64,000 nt of DNA. It comes from Betaproteobacteria bacterium (GTDB taxonomy: Bacteria > Pseudomonadota > Gammaproteobacteria > Burkholderiales > SG8-39). The notes under the pieces were generated by a model. The model was not told the origin of the DNA and did no database searches. It saw nothing but the letters and a program-made list of their open reading frames with translations. Position numbers and translations under genes: made by a program. The stretch lies in assembly GCA_005881575.1 (NCBI GenBank), contig VBCA01000003.1:1-64000 (forward strand), given 5' to 3'. This document shows positions 10,430-20,102 of the stretch, piece after piece (positions within the stretch are counted from its first letter, which is position 1; every line of letters starts with the position of its first letter).

Positions 10430-10935
10430 TCCGGACCGTTGCAATCCTCTGCGGCATTTTGGCGCTTGCCGGGTGTGCCGCCTTATCCACTCCAGGTTCA
10501 GGTCCTGGAGGTTCGAGTGCCCCTTGGGTCCGCGACAACCGTGAATCGCGGCAGGTCATCGAGCTGATCGCTTACACCCAGAGAGTCGCGGCGCTCCAGG
10601 CGGATGAGCAGCAACGCGAATTGAACGCTTCGACCCAGATGCTCTCCAAGGATCGCGGCGCCTACGGACGGGTCCGGCTCGCGCTGCTGCTTGCGTTGCC
10701 TGGAACCGCGTTCAACGACGACACCCGGGCCGCGGGCCTGCTCGAGTCTCTCGCGGGCGCGGGAGCCTCCGAATCGCCGCCCGGCCCGATGCAGCAGTTT
10801 GCCGGACTGCTTTATGCCCAGATCAGCGAACGCTTGCGCGAGCAGCGCCGCACCGTCCAACTAAAGGAGCAGCTCGAGGCGCTGAAGGCGGTCGAGCGCA
10901 ATATCATAGAACGCGAGCAAGCGCGGCCAAGATGA
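10426..10935 (+). CDS. Lipoprotein of the QseG/YfhG position in the glrK-qseG-glrR cassette
   Basis: Lipobox LALAGCAAL; overlaps upstream and downstream genes by 4 nt. Confidence 0.7.
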   Translation: MIRTVAILCGILALAGCAALSTPGSGPGGSSAPWVRDNRESRQVIELIAYTQRVAALQADEQQRELNASTQMLSKDRGAYGRVRLALLLALPGTAFNDDTRAAGLLESLAGAGASESPPGPMQQFAGLLYAQISERLREQRRTVQLKEQLEALKAVERNIIEREQARPR

Positions 10936-12272
10936 GCACCATTCTCCTCGTCGACGACGATCCGGATATCCTGAAACTCATTTCCCTGCGACTTACCGCC
11001 GCCGGCCACAGCGTCAAGGGCGCGGACAGCGGGGAGAAGGCGCTCGCCGTCCTCGCGGCTTCGCGACCTGAGCTCGTCATTACCGACCTCAAGATGGGCG
11101 GAATGGACGGCTTGACCTTGTTTGACGAGATTCGCAAGCAGGCGCCGACCCTTCCGGTCATCATCCTCACCGCGCATGGGACGATCCCCGAGGCGGTCGC
11201 CGCGACCCGCCGCGGAGTTTTCGGGTTTCAGTCCAAGCCGTTCGACGGGAAGCACCTGCTCGACCAGGTGGAACAGGCCTTGCGCCTTTCCGGAGTCGCA
11301 CAGAGTGAAGGTGAGGAGGACTGGCGGCGCGATTTCGTGACGCAGAGCCCGAAAATGGAAAACGTGCTCCATCAGGCGCGCCTGGTTGCCCAGTCGGAGG
11401 TGAGCGTGTTCATCCAGGGCGCGAGCGGCACGGGAAAGGAGCTCCTCGCGCGCGCGATACACCGGGCGAGCCCTCGCTCGCAGGGACCCTTCGTGGCGGT
11501 CAATTGCGCGGCCATCCCGGAAAATCTGCTCGAATCGGAATTGTTCGGCCACCGCAAAGGCTCGTTTACCGGCGCGACCTACGACCACAAGGGCCTGGTC
11601 CCCGCCGCCGACGGAGGGACGCTGTTTTTGGATGAGATCGGCGATATGCCTCTTGCTTTGCAGGCCAAGCTCTTGCGCGTGCTGCAGGACCACGAAGTGC
11701 GTGCGGTCGGTGCGACGCAGGGAACGCAAGTCGACGTGCGCGTCATCTCCGCCACTCACCGCGACCTCGACGCGCAGATGAAAGCGGGGCGGTTCCGCGA
11801 GGATCTCTACTATCGACTGAACGTGGTCTCGCTCGCCCTCCCGCCCCTCTCCGAGCGGCGCGAAGACATCGTCCCTCTGGCGACCCATTACCTCAGAGTC
11901 ACCGCCGTGCGTTACGGAAAGGACGTGCAGGCAGTGGCTCCGGAGGGGCTTCAAACGCTACTTGCGGCACCTTGGCCGGGCAACGTGCGGCAGCTCGTCA
12001 ACGTGATCGAACAGGCGGTCGCGCTCTGCCCTTCGGGCGTCGTGCCGGCCTCGCTCATCCAGCAAGCATTGAAGGAGGAGCCCGCGCAGCTTGCGTCGCT
12101 CGAGGAAGCGCGGGGAGCCTTCGAGCGCGAATACCTGGTCCGGATCCTGCGCATCACCGGCGGCAGCGTGACCCGGGCGGCGAAGCTCGCGCAGCGCAAT
12201 CGCACCGAGTTCTACAAGCTGCTCGAGCGCCACAAGCTCGAGCCGAAGATGTTCAAGCCCGAAAAGGGCTGA
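10932..12272 (+). CDS. glrR: Sigma-54-dependent response regulator, GlrR/QseF family
   Basis: REC ([14 protein letters not shown]), AAA+ EBP motifs [14 protein letters not shown] and GSFTGAT (GAFTGA-like), C-terminal HTH ([24 protein letters not shown]). Confidence 0.92.
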   Translation: MSTILLVDDDPDILKLISLRLTAAGHSVKGADSGEKALAVLAASRPELVITDLKMGGMDGLTLFDEIRKQAPTLPVIILTAHGTIPEAVAATRRGVFGFQSKPFDGKHLLDQVEQALRLSGVAQSEGEEDWRRDFVTQSPKMENVLHQARLVAQSEVSVFIQGASGTGKELLARAIHRASPRSQGPFVAVNCAAIPENLLESELFGHRKGSFTGATYDHKGLVPAADGGTLFLDEIGDMPLALQAKLLRVLQDHEVRAVGATQGTQVDVRVISATHRDLDAQMKAGRFREDLYYRLNVVSLALPPLSERREDIVPLATHYLRVTAVRYGKDVQAVAPEGLQTLLAAPWPGNVRQLVNVIEQAVALCPSGVVPASLIQQALKEEPAQLASLEEARGAFEREYLVRILRITGGSVTRAAKLAQRNRTEFYKLLERHKLEPKMFKPEKG

Positions 12273-12309
12273 AACCCGGGCGATCCGCGCGCGCGGAAAT
12301 TCGTCGCGT

Positions 12310-12327
12310 TGTCGCTCCGGGGCGACA
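12310..12327. promoter_or_regulatory. Putative GlrR operator TGTC-N10-GACA (core GTCG-N8-CGAC), copy 1
   Basis: TGTCGCTCCGGGGCGACA immediately downstream of glrR and 129 bp upstream of the -24/-12 promoter. Confidence 0.6.
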
Positions 12328-12373
12328 ACAAATTCCCTTTCCCATCAGTTCGATTTTTGCCGCTTGCGGGAAA

Positions 12374-12393
12374 GCGTCGTTGACAAGCGACGC
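12374..12393. promoter_or_regulatory. Putative GlrR operator, copy 2 (GCGTCG-N8-CGACGC)
   Basis: GCGTCGTTGACAAGCGACGC inverted repeat sharing the core GTCG-N8-CGAC with copy 1; cores 65 bp apart. Confidence 0.5.
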
Positions 12394-12455
12394 ATCGAAA
12401 ATATTCAGCATTCGGGATTTGGGATAACTCGTTGAGATAGCGCAAAAACTTATGC

Positions 12456-12471
12456 TGGCACGGGGATTGCA
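12456..12471 (+). promoter_or_regulatory. Sigma-54 (RpoN) -24/-12 promoter
   Basis: TGGCACGGGGATTGCA matches consensus TGGCACG-N4-TTGCW with correct spacing. Confidence 0.85.
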
Positions 12472-12553
12472 CTCATGCTCACAACTCCAACGCGATCCTC
12501 AAGCGGTGGGAGAAACAAATTTGCTAAAGCGAGAGCGCTCCAATCACGGATAA

Positions 12554-13033
12554 ATGCGGATCGATACTCTCTTCGCGGGACGGGCGGTTCCGGTGCTGAT
12601 TGCGGGTCTGATCGGCGTCGCAGCCGTCACGAGCTGGTTGCACAGCGGGCTCTCACCGAAGCAGGGCGACTCGCGGGCCGCAGACACCGGACGCAAGCCC
12701 GTCCCGGCGAATAGCTGCGCTCTGTGCGGTACGGTCGAGTCCATCCGGATCGTCGAGGTGCGCGATGAAGCGGGCGGCGCCGGAGCGACGGCAGGCGGGC
12801 CGGGCGCCGGCGAGCAGACGGTCGGGGGAGGTGGCACTGCGGTCACGCTCCTTGGGGCCGGAGGCGCGATCGCCGGCAGCGAGATCGAAAAGAACACGAA
12901 GAAGCGCTATGCATATCGAGTGACGGTGCGCATGGACGACGGCTCCTTTCGCACCATTTCTTTGTCGAGCCCGCCCACACTCGCGGTAGGCGATCAGGTG
13001 CGAGTGGTGGAAGGCAAGCTCGTGCGCACGTGA
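12554..13033 (+). CDS. Glycine-zipper (SlyB/PcpY-like) outer-membrane/envelope protein
   Basis: N-terminal signal anchor; CALCGTVESIRIVEVRDE; Gly-rich zipper GAGEQTVGGGGTAVTLLGAGGAIAGSEIEKNTKKRYAYRVTVRMDDG. Confidence 0.75.
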   Translation: MRIDTLFAGRAVPVLIAGLIGVAAVTSWLHSGLSPKQGDSRAADTGRKPVPANSCALCGTVESIRIVEVRDEAGGAGATAGGPGAGEQTVGGGGTAVTLLGAGGAIAGSEIEKNTKKRYAYRVTVRMDDGSFRTISLSSPPTLAVGDQVRVVEGKLVRT

Positions 13034-13082
13034 GAGATCAGGCATAAGAAAACCCTACTTGTTCAAGTGAGGAGGAAAGAAG

Positions 13083-13490
13083 ATGCCAAGCCCGACCCGG
13101 ACCGTCGCACGCGTTCTTGTCGTCAGCCTGTGCGCGCTGGGTCTGCCGATGCCAGCCGTGCATGCGGAGCTGGTCGCAACCGATCGAGTCGAAGCCACCC
13201 GCCAGGGCGGGTCTTCGGAGCGCGAGTTTCTGGGTTCGCTTTTTGACCGTGCCGATGTCCGGAGCGCGCTTGAGCGGCAGGGCGTGAGCGCCGACGAAGC
13301 GAAAGCCCGTGTCAACGCCATGAGCGATGACGAAGTCGCGCAGCTCGCCGCGCGGTTCAACTCGTTTCCCGCGGCAGGCAGCGGGTTCGAGAGCACGCTT
13401 TGGGTTGGGCTTCTGGTGTTCGTGATCCTTCTCGTAACGGATATTCTGGGCTTCACCAAGGTTTTCAGCTTCACCCGGCCGGCCAAGTGA
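13083..13490 (+). CDS. PA2779-family small membrane protein
   Basis: Signal peptide, RSALERQGVSADEAKARVNAMSDDEVAQLAARF, C-terminal TM; adjacent to a C39-like peptidase as in the PA2778/PA2779 pair. Confidence 0.75.
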   Translation: MPSPTRTVARVLVVSLCALGLPMPAVHAELVATDRVEATRQGGSSEREFLGSLFDRADVRSALERQGVSADEAKARVNAMSDDEVAQLAARFNSFPAAGSGFESTLWVGLLVFVILLVTDILGFTKVFSFTRPAK

Positions 13491-14476
13491 TCCTCCCCTC
13501 TCGACCGCGCCGGCGTGTCGCCCGCCGCCTTACGGCGGCGGGCATCTTTCTTCTCGGGCTTGCGGGCTGCGCCACGCTGCAGCTGCAGGCCCTGGTGGGG
13601 AGCCGTTCCGCCGGGATTCCGCAGCGCGCGGAGCTCGAAGCGGTCCCGTTCTTTCCGCAGGAGAACTATCAATGCGGTCCGGCCGCTCTTGCGATGGTGC
13701 TCAGCGCCGGAGGCAAGGCGATCGAGCCGGAGGTGCTGCGGCCGCAGGTCTATCTCCCTGATCGGCACGGGAGCCTGCAAATCGAGATGCTCGCGGCGGC
13801 GCGTCGCAACGGGTTTGTCGCGATCGAGCTCGCTCCGAGCCTCCCGGGTCTCCTGGCTGAGATCGCCGCAGGAAACCCGGTGGTCGTGCTGCAGAACCTC
13901 GCCCTGGACTGGTATCCGGCTTGGCATTACGCCGTGGCGATCGGCTACGACCTCAAGGCCCGGCGCATCACTCTGCGCTCGGGCACGGAGCGGCGCCTCC
14001 AGATGCCGCTCGATACCTTCGAGCATACTTGGCGGCGCAGCGGCTACTGGGCGATGCTCGCGCTGCCGCCGCGGCGCTTGCCGGCGAGCGTGGCCGCAGG
14101 CGACTATCTGAGCGCAGTGGCGCGGCTCGAAAAGACCGGCCGGGCCACGTCGGCGCGGGAAGCCTACGAAAGCGCGCTCGAGCGCTGGCCCGACGATCTC
14201 ACCGCGCTCATAGGGCTGGGAAATACGGCCCATCGCGACGGCGATCTGGAAGCGGCGGAGCAGGTGTTCCGGCGGGCCATTCTCGCTCATCCGCAGTCGG
14301 CCGCCGCGCACAACAATCTGGCCCAAACGCTCGAGGAACTCGATCGCCATGATGAGGCCTTGGCCGAAGCGCGCGAGGCGGTCGGGCTCGGCGGGCCGCT
14401 CGAGGACGTCTCGATGCGCACGCTGGACGCCATCGTCTCGCACGCCGGCCGGGGCGAGCAGGAATGGAACCAGTGA
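13487..14476 (+). CDS. PA2778-family C39-like cysteine peptidase lipoprotein with TPR repeats
   Basis: GTG start overlapping previous stop; lipobox LGLAGCATL; VPFFPQENYQCGPAALAMVL (C39-like Cys motif); WHYAVAIGYD (His); TPR-like C terminus. Confidence 0.82.
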   Translation: MILPSRPRRRVARRLTAAGIFLLGLAGCATLQLQALVGSRSAGIPQRAELEAVPFFPQENYQCGPAALAMVLSAGGKAIEPEVLRPQVYLPDRHGSLQIEMLAAARRNGFVAIELAPSLPGLLAEIAAGNPVVVLQNLALDWYPAWHYAVAIGYDLKARRITLRSGTERRLQMPLDTFEHTWRRSGYWAMLALPPRRLPASVAAGDYLSAVARLEKTGRATSAREAYESALERWPDDLTALIGLGNTAHRDGDLEAAEQVFRRAILAHPQSAAAHNNLAQTLEELDRHDEALAEAREAVGLGGPLEDVSMRTLDAIVSHAGRGEQEWNQ

Positions 14477-14500
14477 TCCGGGCGGCACCGAGGTGAGTAA

Positions 14501-15508
14501 ATGCGAACCTTCATGGCCATGCATCGTGGGGCGCCCACGCACAGCCTCTGGAGCGGGCTGCGGCATTTCCTTTCGCACGGGGTCATTACCTTGCTCGCGG
14601 TCGCCATCGCGTTCTCCCTCCCCGGGATGGCGAATTACATCCTGAACGAATGGTGGCCGCACGTCGAGCGCAATCCCAATCTCCTGCTCGCGACTGAAAT
14701 CGCCCTGGCATCGGTCCTCGCGCTGCTGTTCAATCTGGCCAAGATCGCCTGGGATCATCGCCAGGGCGTCCACATCGCGCGGCTCGCGTCCCTGATGTAT
14801 GCGCGCAACGCCGGAGCGGGCTGGTGGTCGCGGCGGCGGGAACGAGCCTTGGTGAGGCAGCTGCCGGCCGCGCGCGACGCTTTCGTCCTGACCCTCACCG
14901 GACACGACACCTTCGTTGCCGACGACAGTCTGCTGCGAGGTGTAATCGAGAAGGCCTACGAAATCCGCGTGATGCTGGTCAACCCGGTTGGGAAGGCGCT
15001 GCGCGAGCGGGCGGATTCCTTGCCCCCGGACATCACGGTGCTCACCTTGCACACCGAGATCGAGGCGACAATCGGGTATCTCTCAGGGATGCGCAAGTAC
15101 GGCAAGATGGTGAAGCTCAAGTTCTACGACGAGGAGCCGTTCTGGAAGCTCATCGCCATCGGCGACTACATCTGGGTGCAGCATTGCCACAGCGGATTCG
15201 CGGTCAAGCAGCAGCCCGAATTCGTGTTCGGCCTGCAGCACCGCGAGCCACGCCACGGCCTCTTCGTGCCCTTTTACATGGTGTTCCTCAACCAGTGGAA
15301 TGATGCGCGTCATCCCGAGTACGATTTCGACACGAACGAGCTGGTCTACCGCGACGCTTCTGGAAAGGAAACCGGGCGGGCCGTTCTGGGCGTTCCGATC
15401 AACGGCGCCGCCACGCCGCTGCCTTCGTCTCGGGGACTCCGCGCAGCCCTTGACTCCGGTGCGGCACTGCTGCGCCGCCTGGCACCCGAGCGCACGGCCG
15501 GACTCTAG
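14501..15508 (+). CDS. Uncharacterised membrane-anchored protein (two N-terminal TM segments, cytosolic alpha/beta domain)
   Basis: 335-aa uninterrupted ORF with hydrophobic segments [21 protein letters not shown] and [20 protein letters not shown]; no recognised catalytic motif. Confidence 0.75.
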   Translation: MRTFMAMHRGAPTHSLWSGLRHFLSHGVITLLAVAIAFSLPGMANYILNEWWPHVERNPNLLLATEIALASVLALLFNLAKIAWDHRQGVHIARLASLMYARNAGAGWWSRRRERALVRQLPAARDAFVLTLTGHDTFVADDSLLRGVIEKAYEIRVMLVNPVGKALRERADSLPPDITVLTLHTEIEATIGYLSGMRKYGKMVKLKFYDEEPFWKLIAIGDYIWVQHCHSGFAVKQQPEFVFGLQHREPRHGLFVPFYMVFLNQWNDARHPEYDFDTNELVYRDASGKETGRAVLGVPINGAATPLPSSRGLRAALDSGAALLRRLAPERTAGL

Positions 15509-16299
15509 ACTGCGATCGGGGCCTTGATCGCGGGGTGCGGATCGTACGCCTCGAGGGTGAAATCCTCGTAGCGGAAACCGAAAACATCCCGTATCGCCGG
15601 GTTGAGCCGCATGCGCGGCAGCGGCCGCGGCGAGCGCGCGAGCTGCGCTCTCGCCTGCTCCAGGTGGTTGAGGTAAAGGTGCGCATCGCCGAAGGTATGC
15701 ACGAATTCGCCGGGCTTGAGGCCACATACCTGCGACACCATCAGCGTGAGCAGCGCATACGAGGCGATGTTGAACGGCACGCCGAGGAAAATGTCGGCGC
15801 TGCGCTGGTACATCTGGCAGGAAAGGCGTCCGTCCGCCACGTAGAACTGAAACAGGACGTGGCACGGAGGCAGTTTCATCTTGTCGATCTCGGCGGGATT
15901 CCAGGCCGTCACGATGTGGCGGCGCGAATCCGGCCGCGTCCTGATCGAATTGACGACCTGCGCGATTTGGTCGATCGCGCCGCCTTCAGGTGAGGGCCAG
16001 CTGCGCCATTGCGAGCCGTACACCGGCCCGAGATCGCCGTTCGCGTCGGCCCACTCGTCCCAGATGGTGACGCCGCGCTCCTGCAGCCAGCGGACGTTGG
16101 TCTCGCCTCTCAAGAACCAGAGCAGCTCGTAGATGATCGACTTGAGATGGACTTTCTTGGTGGTCAGCAGCGGGAAGCCGGCTGCCAGGTCGAATCGCAT
16201 CTGCCAGCCGAAGGTGGACAGCGTGCCGGTGCCCGTGCGGTCGGTCTTCCTGTGACCGTGCTCGAGCACGTGGCGCATGAGTTCGAGGTATTGCTTCAT
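15505..16299 (-). CDS. thyA: Thymidylate synthase
   Basis: [38 protein letters not shown]...[42 protein letters not shown]; 264 aa. Confidence 0.97.
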   Translation of the reverse strand: MKQYLELMRHVLEHGHRKTDRTGTGTLSTFGWQMRFDLAAGFPLLTTKKVHLKSIIYELLWFLRGETNVRWLQERGVTIWDEWADANGDLGPVYGSQWRSWPSPEGGAIDQIAQVVNSIRTRPDSRRHIVTAWNPAEIDKMKLPPCHVLFQFYVADGRLSCQMYQRSADIFLGVPFNIASYALLTLMVSQVCGLKPGEFVHTFGDAHLYLNHLEQARAQLARSPRPLPRMRLNPAIRDVFGFRYEDFTLEAYDPHPAIKAPIAV

Positions 16300-16327
16300 C
16301 GAGGTGCGTTCGGATGCATATTCGAAA

Positions 16328-16726
16328 TCATAACGCGTTATCCGAGGGTGTTGAACGCGCTCGCGGCGGGATCGCGCGCCAGGCCCACACCACCGCCAGG
16401 GCAAACGCACAATAGGCGATCGCGAACACCCACTCGGGAAGATTGTAGTAGAGGAGCCATGCCAGCCAGCGGCCGATAAAGCTGCGCTCCTCGCGCCCGG
16501 TGGAGCGCAACACGTCCTCCCAAAGGGTGAGCGGACAGGTGAAGCCCAGCAGGGTCTCGATGGCGACAAACACGATCGCGGCGAGGTGCGCGATGCGAAA
16601 CGCGCGGTTGTGCACCCAGCCCCATCGCCCGGCGCCGGCGAGGATCAGCGCGAAGCCGCCGACCACGAACAACACGAAAAGGACATGCACGAAGAGAACC
16701 GCATCGGCGAGCCATTTCGAGCCCAT
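16328..16726 (-). CDS. DUF2784 family membrane protein
   Basis: [31 protein letters not shown]...[11 protein letters not shown]...YYNLPEWVF. Confidence 0.75.
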   Translation of the reverse strand: MGSKWLADAVLFVHVLFVLFVVGGFALILAGAGRWGWVHNRAFRIAHLAAIVFVAIETLLGFTCPLTLWEDVLRSTGREERSFIGRWLAWLLYYNLPEWVFAIAYCAFALAVVWAWRAIPPRARSTPSDNAL

Positions 16727-16733
16727 CGGGTCT

Positions 16734-17597
16734 TTAGCGCCGCGCTGCTCTCGGCTCTCCCGATTCGACCGGCCGCGAGGGATCGGCGCACCATTCGCTC
16801 CAGGAGCCGGGATAGAGGCGCGCCCCGCGCAGACCGGCAATCTCCATGGCTAGGAGGTTGTGGCAGGCGGAAACTCCGGAGCCGCAGTAGCTCACAGCGT
16901 TTTCCGCGCCTGCGGGACCGAGTACGGTTCCGAACTCCTTTTCGAGCGCTTCAGGCGACTTGAAACGCCCGCTCGCGTCGAGGTTGTCGCGGAAATAGCG
17001 GTTGCGCGAGCCGGGAATGCGCCCGCCCACGGGATCGAGCGTTTCGTTCTGTCCGCGAAAGCGGTCCGGCGCGCGCGCATCGACGAGCACCACGCCCGGA
17101 TCGTAGAGGCGGGCGCGGACAAAATCTGCACCGACCCAGTTAGAGTTTGCCTTGCCCGAAAACCGCGTCGGTTGTAGCTGTGGCACCTCGGCTGTCTGCA
17201 CTCGCCCTTCGGAGATCCATTGATTCCAGCCACCGTCCACCACGGCAACGGGTAGATGACCCAGCCAGCGCAGCAGCCACCACAGCCTCGCCGCGACCAT
17301 CCCCCCTTGAGCGTCGTAGGCAACGACCTGCTTTCTCGAATCGACGCCCGCACGCCCCAATTTCTCCATCAACACTTCCGGATCGGGAAGCGGATGTCGG
17401 CCGTTGGTTCCAGTCTTCGGAGCGGAAAGGTCCTCGTCCAGATGCAGGAAGCGTGCGCCCGGAATGTGCGATGCCGCGTACTCGGCACGTCCGCGCGCCG
17501 GGTCGGCCAGATCGTGGCGGCAATCGAACACGACCCAGTCTGGATCGTCGAGGCGCTGCGCGAGAGTTTCGGCGGCGACGAGCGCGGTGAGGATCAT
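16734..17597 (-). CDS. sseA: Thiosulfate/3-mercaptopyruvate sulfurtransferase (tandem rhodanese)
   Basis: Two rhodanese domains, active-site VSYCGSGVSACHNLLAM. Confidence 0.9.
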   Translation of the reverse strand: MILTALVAAETLAQRLDDPDWVVFDCRHDLADPARGRAEYAASHIPGARFLHLDEDLSAPKTGTNGRHPLPDPEVLMEKLGRAGVDSRKQVVAYDAQGGMVAARLWWLLRWLGHLPVAVVDGGWNQWISEGRVQTAEVPQLQPTRFSGKANSNWVGADFVRARLYDPGVVLVDARAPDRFRGQNETLDPVGGRIPGSRNRYFRDNLDASGRFKSPEALEKEFGTVLGPAGAENAVSYCGSGVSACHNLLAMEIAGLRGARLYPGSWSEWCADPSRPVESGEPRAARR

Positions 17598-17632
17598 GCC
17601 GCTATCTTACTCGCGGCCGGCGCCGAGAAACT

Positions 17633-18736
17633 CTAGAGATGCCCGGCCAGCCCGCGCTTGATGTGCTCGTGAAAATGCATCATCCCGTCTTCCATCGGCG
17701 ACTGGTAAGGGCCGGCTTCGTTCTCGCCGCGCTCCCACAGGGCGCGCCGGCCGCGGTCCATGCGCCTCGCGATCTCGTCGTCCTCGATCGCGGTCTCCCT
17801 GTAGGCGGCTTGCTCCGCTTCGACGAATTCGCGCTCGAAGAGCACGATGTCCTCCGGATAGTAGAACTCGACGACGTTGGTGGTGTGCGTCGGTGAGCGC
17901 GGTAGCAGCGTGCTCACCACGAGCACGTGCGGGTACCACTCGAGCATGACGTTCGGGTAATAGAGGAACCAGATCGCGCCCTGCTTCGCCGGTTTGCCCG
18001 CCATGTAGCGGGTGAGCGCCTCGTGCCATTTGGCGTACGTCGGCGTCCCCGGCTTCGCGAACCCGTCCTTCACTCCCACCACCTGTGCCGAATACGTTTC
18101 AGCGATGTCCCACTTGAGATCGTCGCAAGTGACGAAGTTCCCCAGCCCGGGATGATAGGGGATGACGTGATAGTCCTCGAGGTATACCTCGATGAAGGTC
18201 TTCCAGTTTTGCTCGAACTCCAGGATTTCGACGCGGTCGAGCATGTAGCCGGAGAAATCGAAGTCCTCGGCGCTTGCAAACCCGGCGAGGTCCTTCGCCA
18301 CGTCGCGTTTTCCCGCGAACAGCATGCCGCGCCAGTTCTGCAGCGGGGTCTTGCCGAGGTTGAGGCAGGGATTTTCGGGGAAGTGCGGCGCGCCGAGCAG
18401 CTCGCCCTTCATGTCGTAAGTCCAGCGGTGCAGCGGGCAGACGATGTTCTGCGCATTGCCTCGGCCTTCGAGCAGGATCGCCTGCCGGTGGCGGCAGACG
18501 TTCGAGAGGAGCTCGATGCCGTTCGCGTTCCGGACCAGCACCTTGCCGTGGTCCATCCAGGCGAGGGTGTGATAGTCGCCCGGGTTCGGCACCATCAGCT
18601 CGTGCCCGACGTAGCCGGGACTGTTCGCGAAGAGCAACTTTTGCTCCAGCTCGAAAATCTGCGGGTCGAAGTACCAGGAAACGGGAAGCTGCGATGCGTT
18701 GGGTTTGAGTCTTCGCGAACTGGGCAAGTCGGACAT
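17633..18736 (-). CDS. Aromatic ring-hydroxylating-type Rieske [2Fe-2S] oxygenase alpha subunit
   Basis: Rieske CRHRQAILLEGRGNAQNIVCPLH; mononuclear Fe motif EDYHVIPYHPGL. Confidence 0.88.
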   Translation of the reverse strand: MSDLPSSRRLKPNASQLPVSWYFDPQIFELEQKLLFANSPGYVGHELMVPNPGDYHTLAWMDHGKVLVRNANGIELLSNVCRHRQAILLEGRGNAQNIVCPLHRWTYDMKGELLGAPHFPENPCLNLGKTPLQNWRGMLFAGKRDVAKDLAGFASAEDFDFSGYMLDRVEILEFEQNWKTFIEVYLEDYHVIPYHPGLGNFVTCDDLKWDIAETYSAQVVGVKDGFAKPGTPTYAKWHEALTRYMAGKPAKQGAIWFLYYPNVMLEWYPHVLVVSTLLPRSPTHTTNVVEFYYPEDIVLFEREFVEAEQAAYRETAIEDDEIARRMDRGRRALWERGENEAGPYQSPMEDGMMHFHEHIKRGLAGHL

Positions 18737-18900
18737 ACGTCTGGAGGGCTCCCTCTGGATCGGTCACTCGTAAAATCGGCGCGATTCTAGACCTTTTTCC
18801 CGGAGGGCACCAGGGGTTTTTCCCATTTGACCGTCCTTTACTCATGGGCTATTTTGCCGTTTCCTGAACCGTACGGCGCTCCGGCGCCGGCCTCTCCTCC

Positions 18901-19143
18901 ATGTCAAAACCCGCCAAGACCGATCCACCCGAGAGCTTCGAGGCCGCCTTGGCCGAGCTGGAGAAGATCGTGGCGAGCATGGAGTCCGGGAAGCTGACTC
19001 TGGAGCAGTCCCTTGCCGCGCACAAGCGAGGGCTGGAGCTCGCTCAGTACTGTCAGGGCGTGCTCGCCCGCGCGCAGCAGCAGGTCAAGGTGCTCGAAGA
19101 AAACACGCTGAAAAACTTCCCCGGTGCCGACGACGACGAGTGA
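18901..19143 (+). CDS. xseB: Exodeoxyribonuclease VII small subunit
   Basis: SFEAALAELEKIVASMESGKLTLEQSLAAHKRGLELAQYCQ. Confidence 0.95.
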   Translation: MSKPAKTDPPESFEAALAELEKIVASMESGKLTLEQSLAAHKRGLELAQYCQGVLARAQQQVKVLEENTLKNFPGADDDE

Positions 19144-20041
19144 ATTCACCGCCTGGATGGCTAGAGTCCAGGCTCGGGTCGAAGCGGCGCTCGAACGTTT
19201 TCTCCCGGCCGCGGGAATAGCGCCGCAGCGCCTGCATGACGCCATGCGCTACGCGGTGCTCGGTGGAGGCAAGCGCATACGGCCCTTGCTCGCGTTTGCC
19301 GCCGGCGAGGCCTCGGTCGGCGAACCGGTCAGCGCCGACCCGGCGCGCCTGGAAATCGCGGCCTGCGCCGTGGAATGCGTTCACGCCTACTCGCTCGTCC
19401 ACGACGACCTGCCCTGCATGGACGACGACGTGCTTCGCCGCGGCAAGCCGGCTTGCCACGTCGAATTCGACGAGGCGACCGCGCTTCTCGTAGGCGACAG
19501 TCTGCAGTCGCTCGCGTTTCAGCTGCTCGCCGAGCACCGTCTCTCCGACGATCCCGCAGTTCAGGTCGAAATGGTGAAGATCCTCGCCGCCGCGTGCGGC
19601 AGCCGCGGCATGGCCGGCGGGCAGGCGATCGATCTCGCGAGCGTGGGCCAGCCCCTGACCGTGCCGGAGCTCGAATACATGCACATCCACAAAACCGGAG
19701 CGCTGATCCGCGCGTCGGTGGCGCTCGGCGCTCGCTGCTCGAACGTGCTCGCGCCAGGGCAGCTTGCGCGCCTCGATCACTACGCGAAATGCGTCGGGCT
19801 CGCTTTTCAGGTCGTCGACGACGTTCTGGACCAGGAGTCCTCGACCGCGACGCTCGGCAAGACGATCGGCAAGGACGCTGCGAACAACAAGCCGACCTAC
19901 GTCTCGGCGCTCGGACTCGCGCGCGCGAGGGCGCTCGCCGAGGAACTGCGCGAGGAGGCGCAGGCCGCGCTTTCGGAGCTGCACGGCGGCGCCCGAAGGC
20001 TCGCCGAGCTGGCCGATTTCATCGTGCTGCGCAAGTTCTAG
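19124..20041 (+). CDS. ispA: Farnesyl diphosphate synthase (start may be the ATG at 19158)
   Basis: GGGKRIRPLLAF, DDLPCMDDDVLRRG, QVVDDVLD; between xseB and dxs. Confidence 0.95.
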   Translation: MPTTTSEFTAWMARVQARVEAALERFLPAAGIAPQRLHDAMRYAVLGGGKRIRPLLAFAAGEASVGEPVSADPARLEIAACAVECVHAYSLVHDDLPCMDDDVLRRGKPACHVEFDEATALLVGDSLQSLAFQLLAEHRLSDDPAVQVEMVKILAAACGSRGMAGGQAIDLASVGQPLTVPELEYMHIHKTGALIRASVALGARCSNVLAPGQLARLDHYAKCVGLAFQVVDDVLDQESSTATLGKTIGKDAANNKPTYVSALGLARARALAEELREEAQAALSELHGGARRLAELADFIVLRKF

Positions 20042-20102
20042 CCGCAGAAAAGTCGCGTTCGCGCAGGACAAGCTTTCCCGGTTTGCGGGATAATTCGCCT
20101 TC

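Noticed and set aside
12475-12714. 79-aa ORF starting just after the sigma-54 promoter
   Set aside because: Its ATG lies upstream of the predicted TSS (~12482), and it overlaps out of frame with the convincing glycine-zipper CDS.
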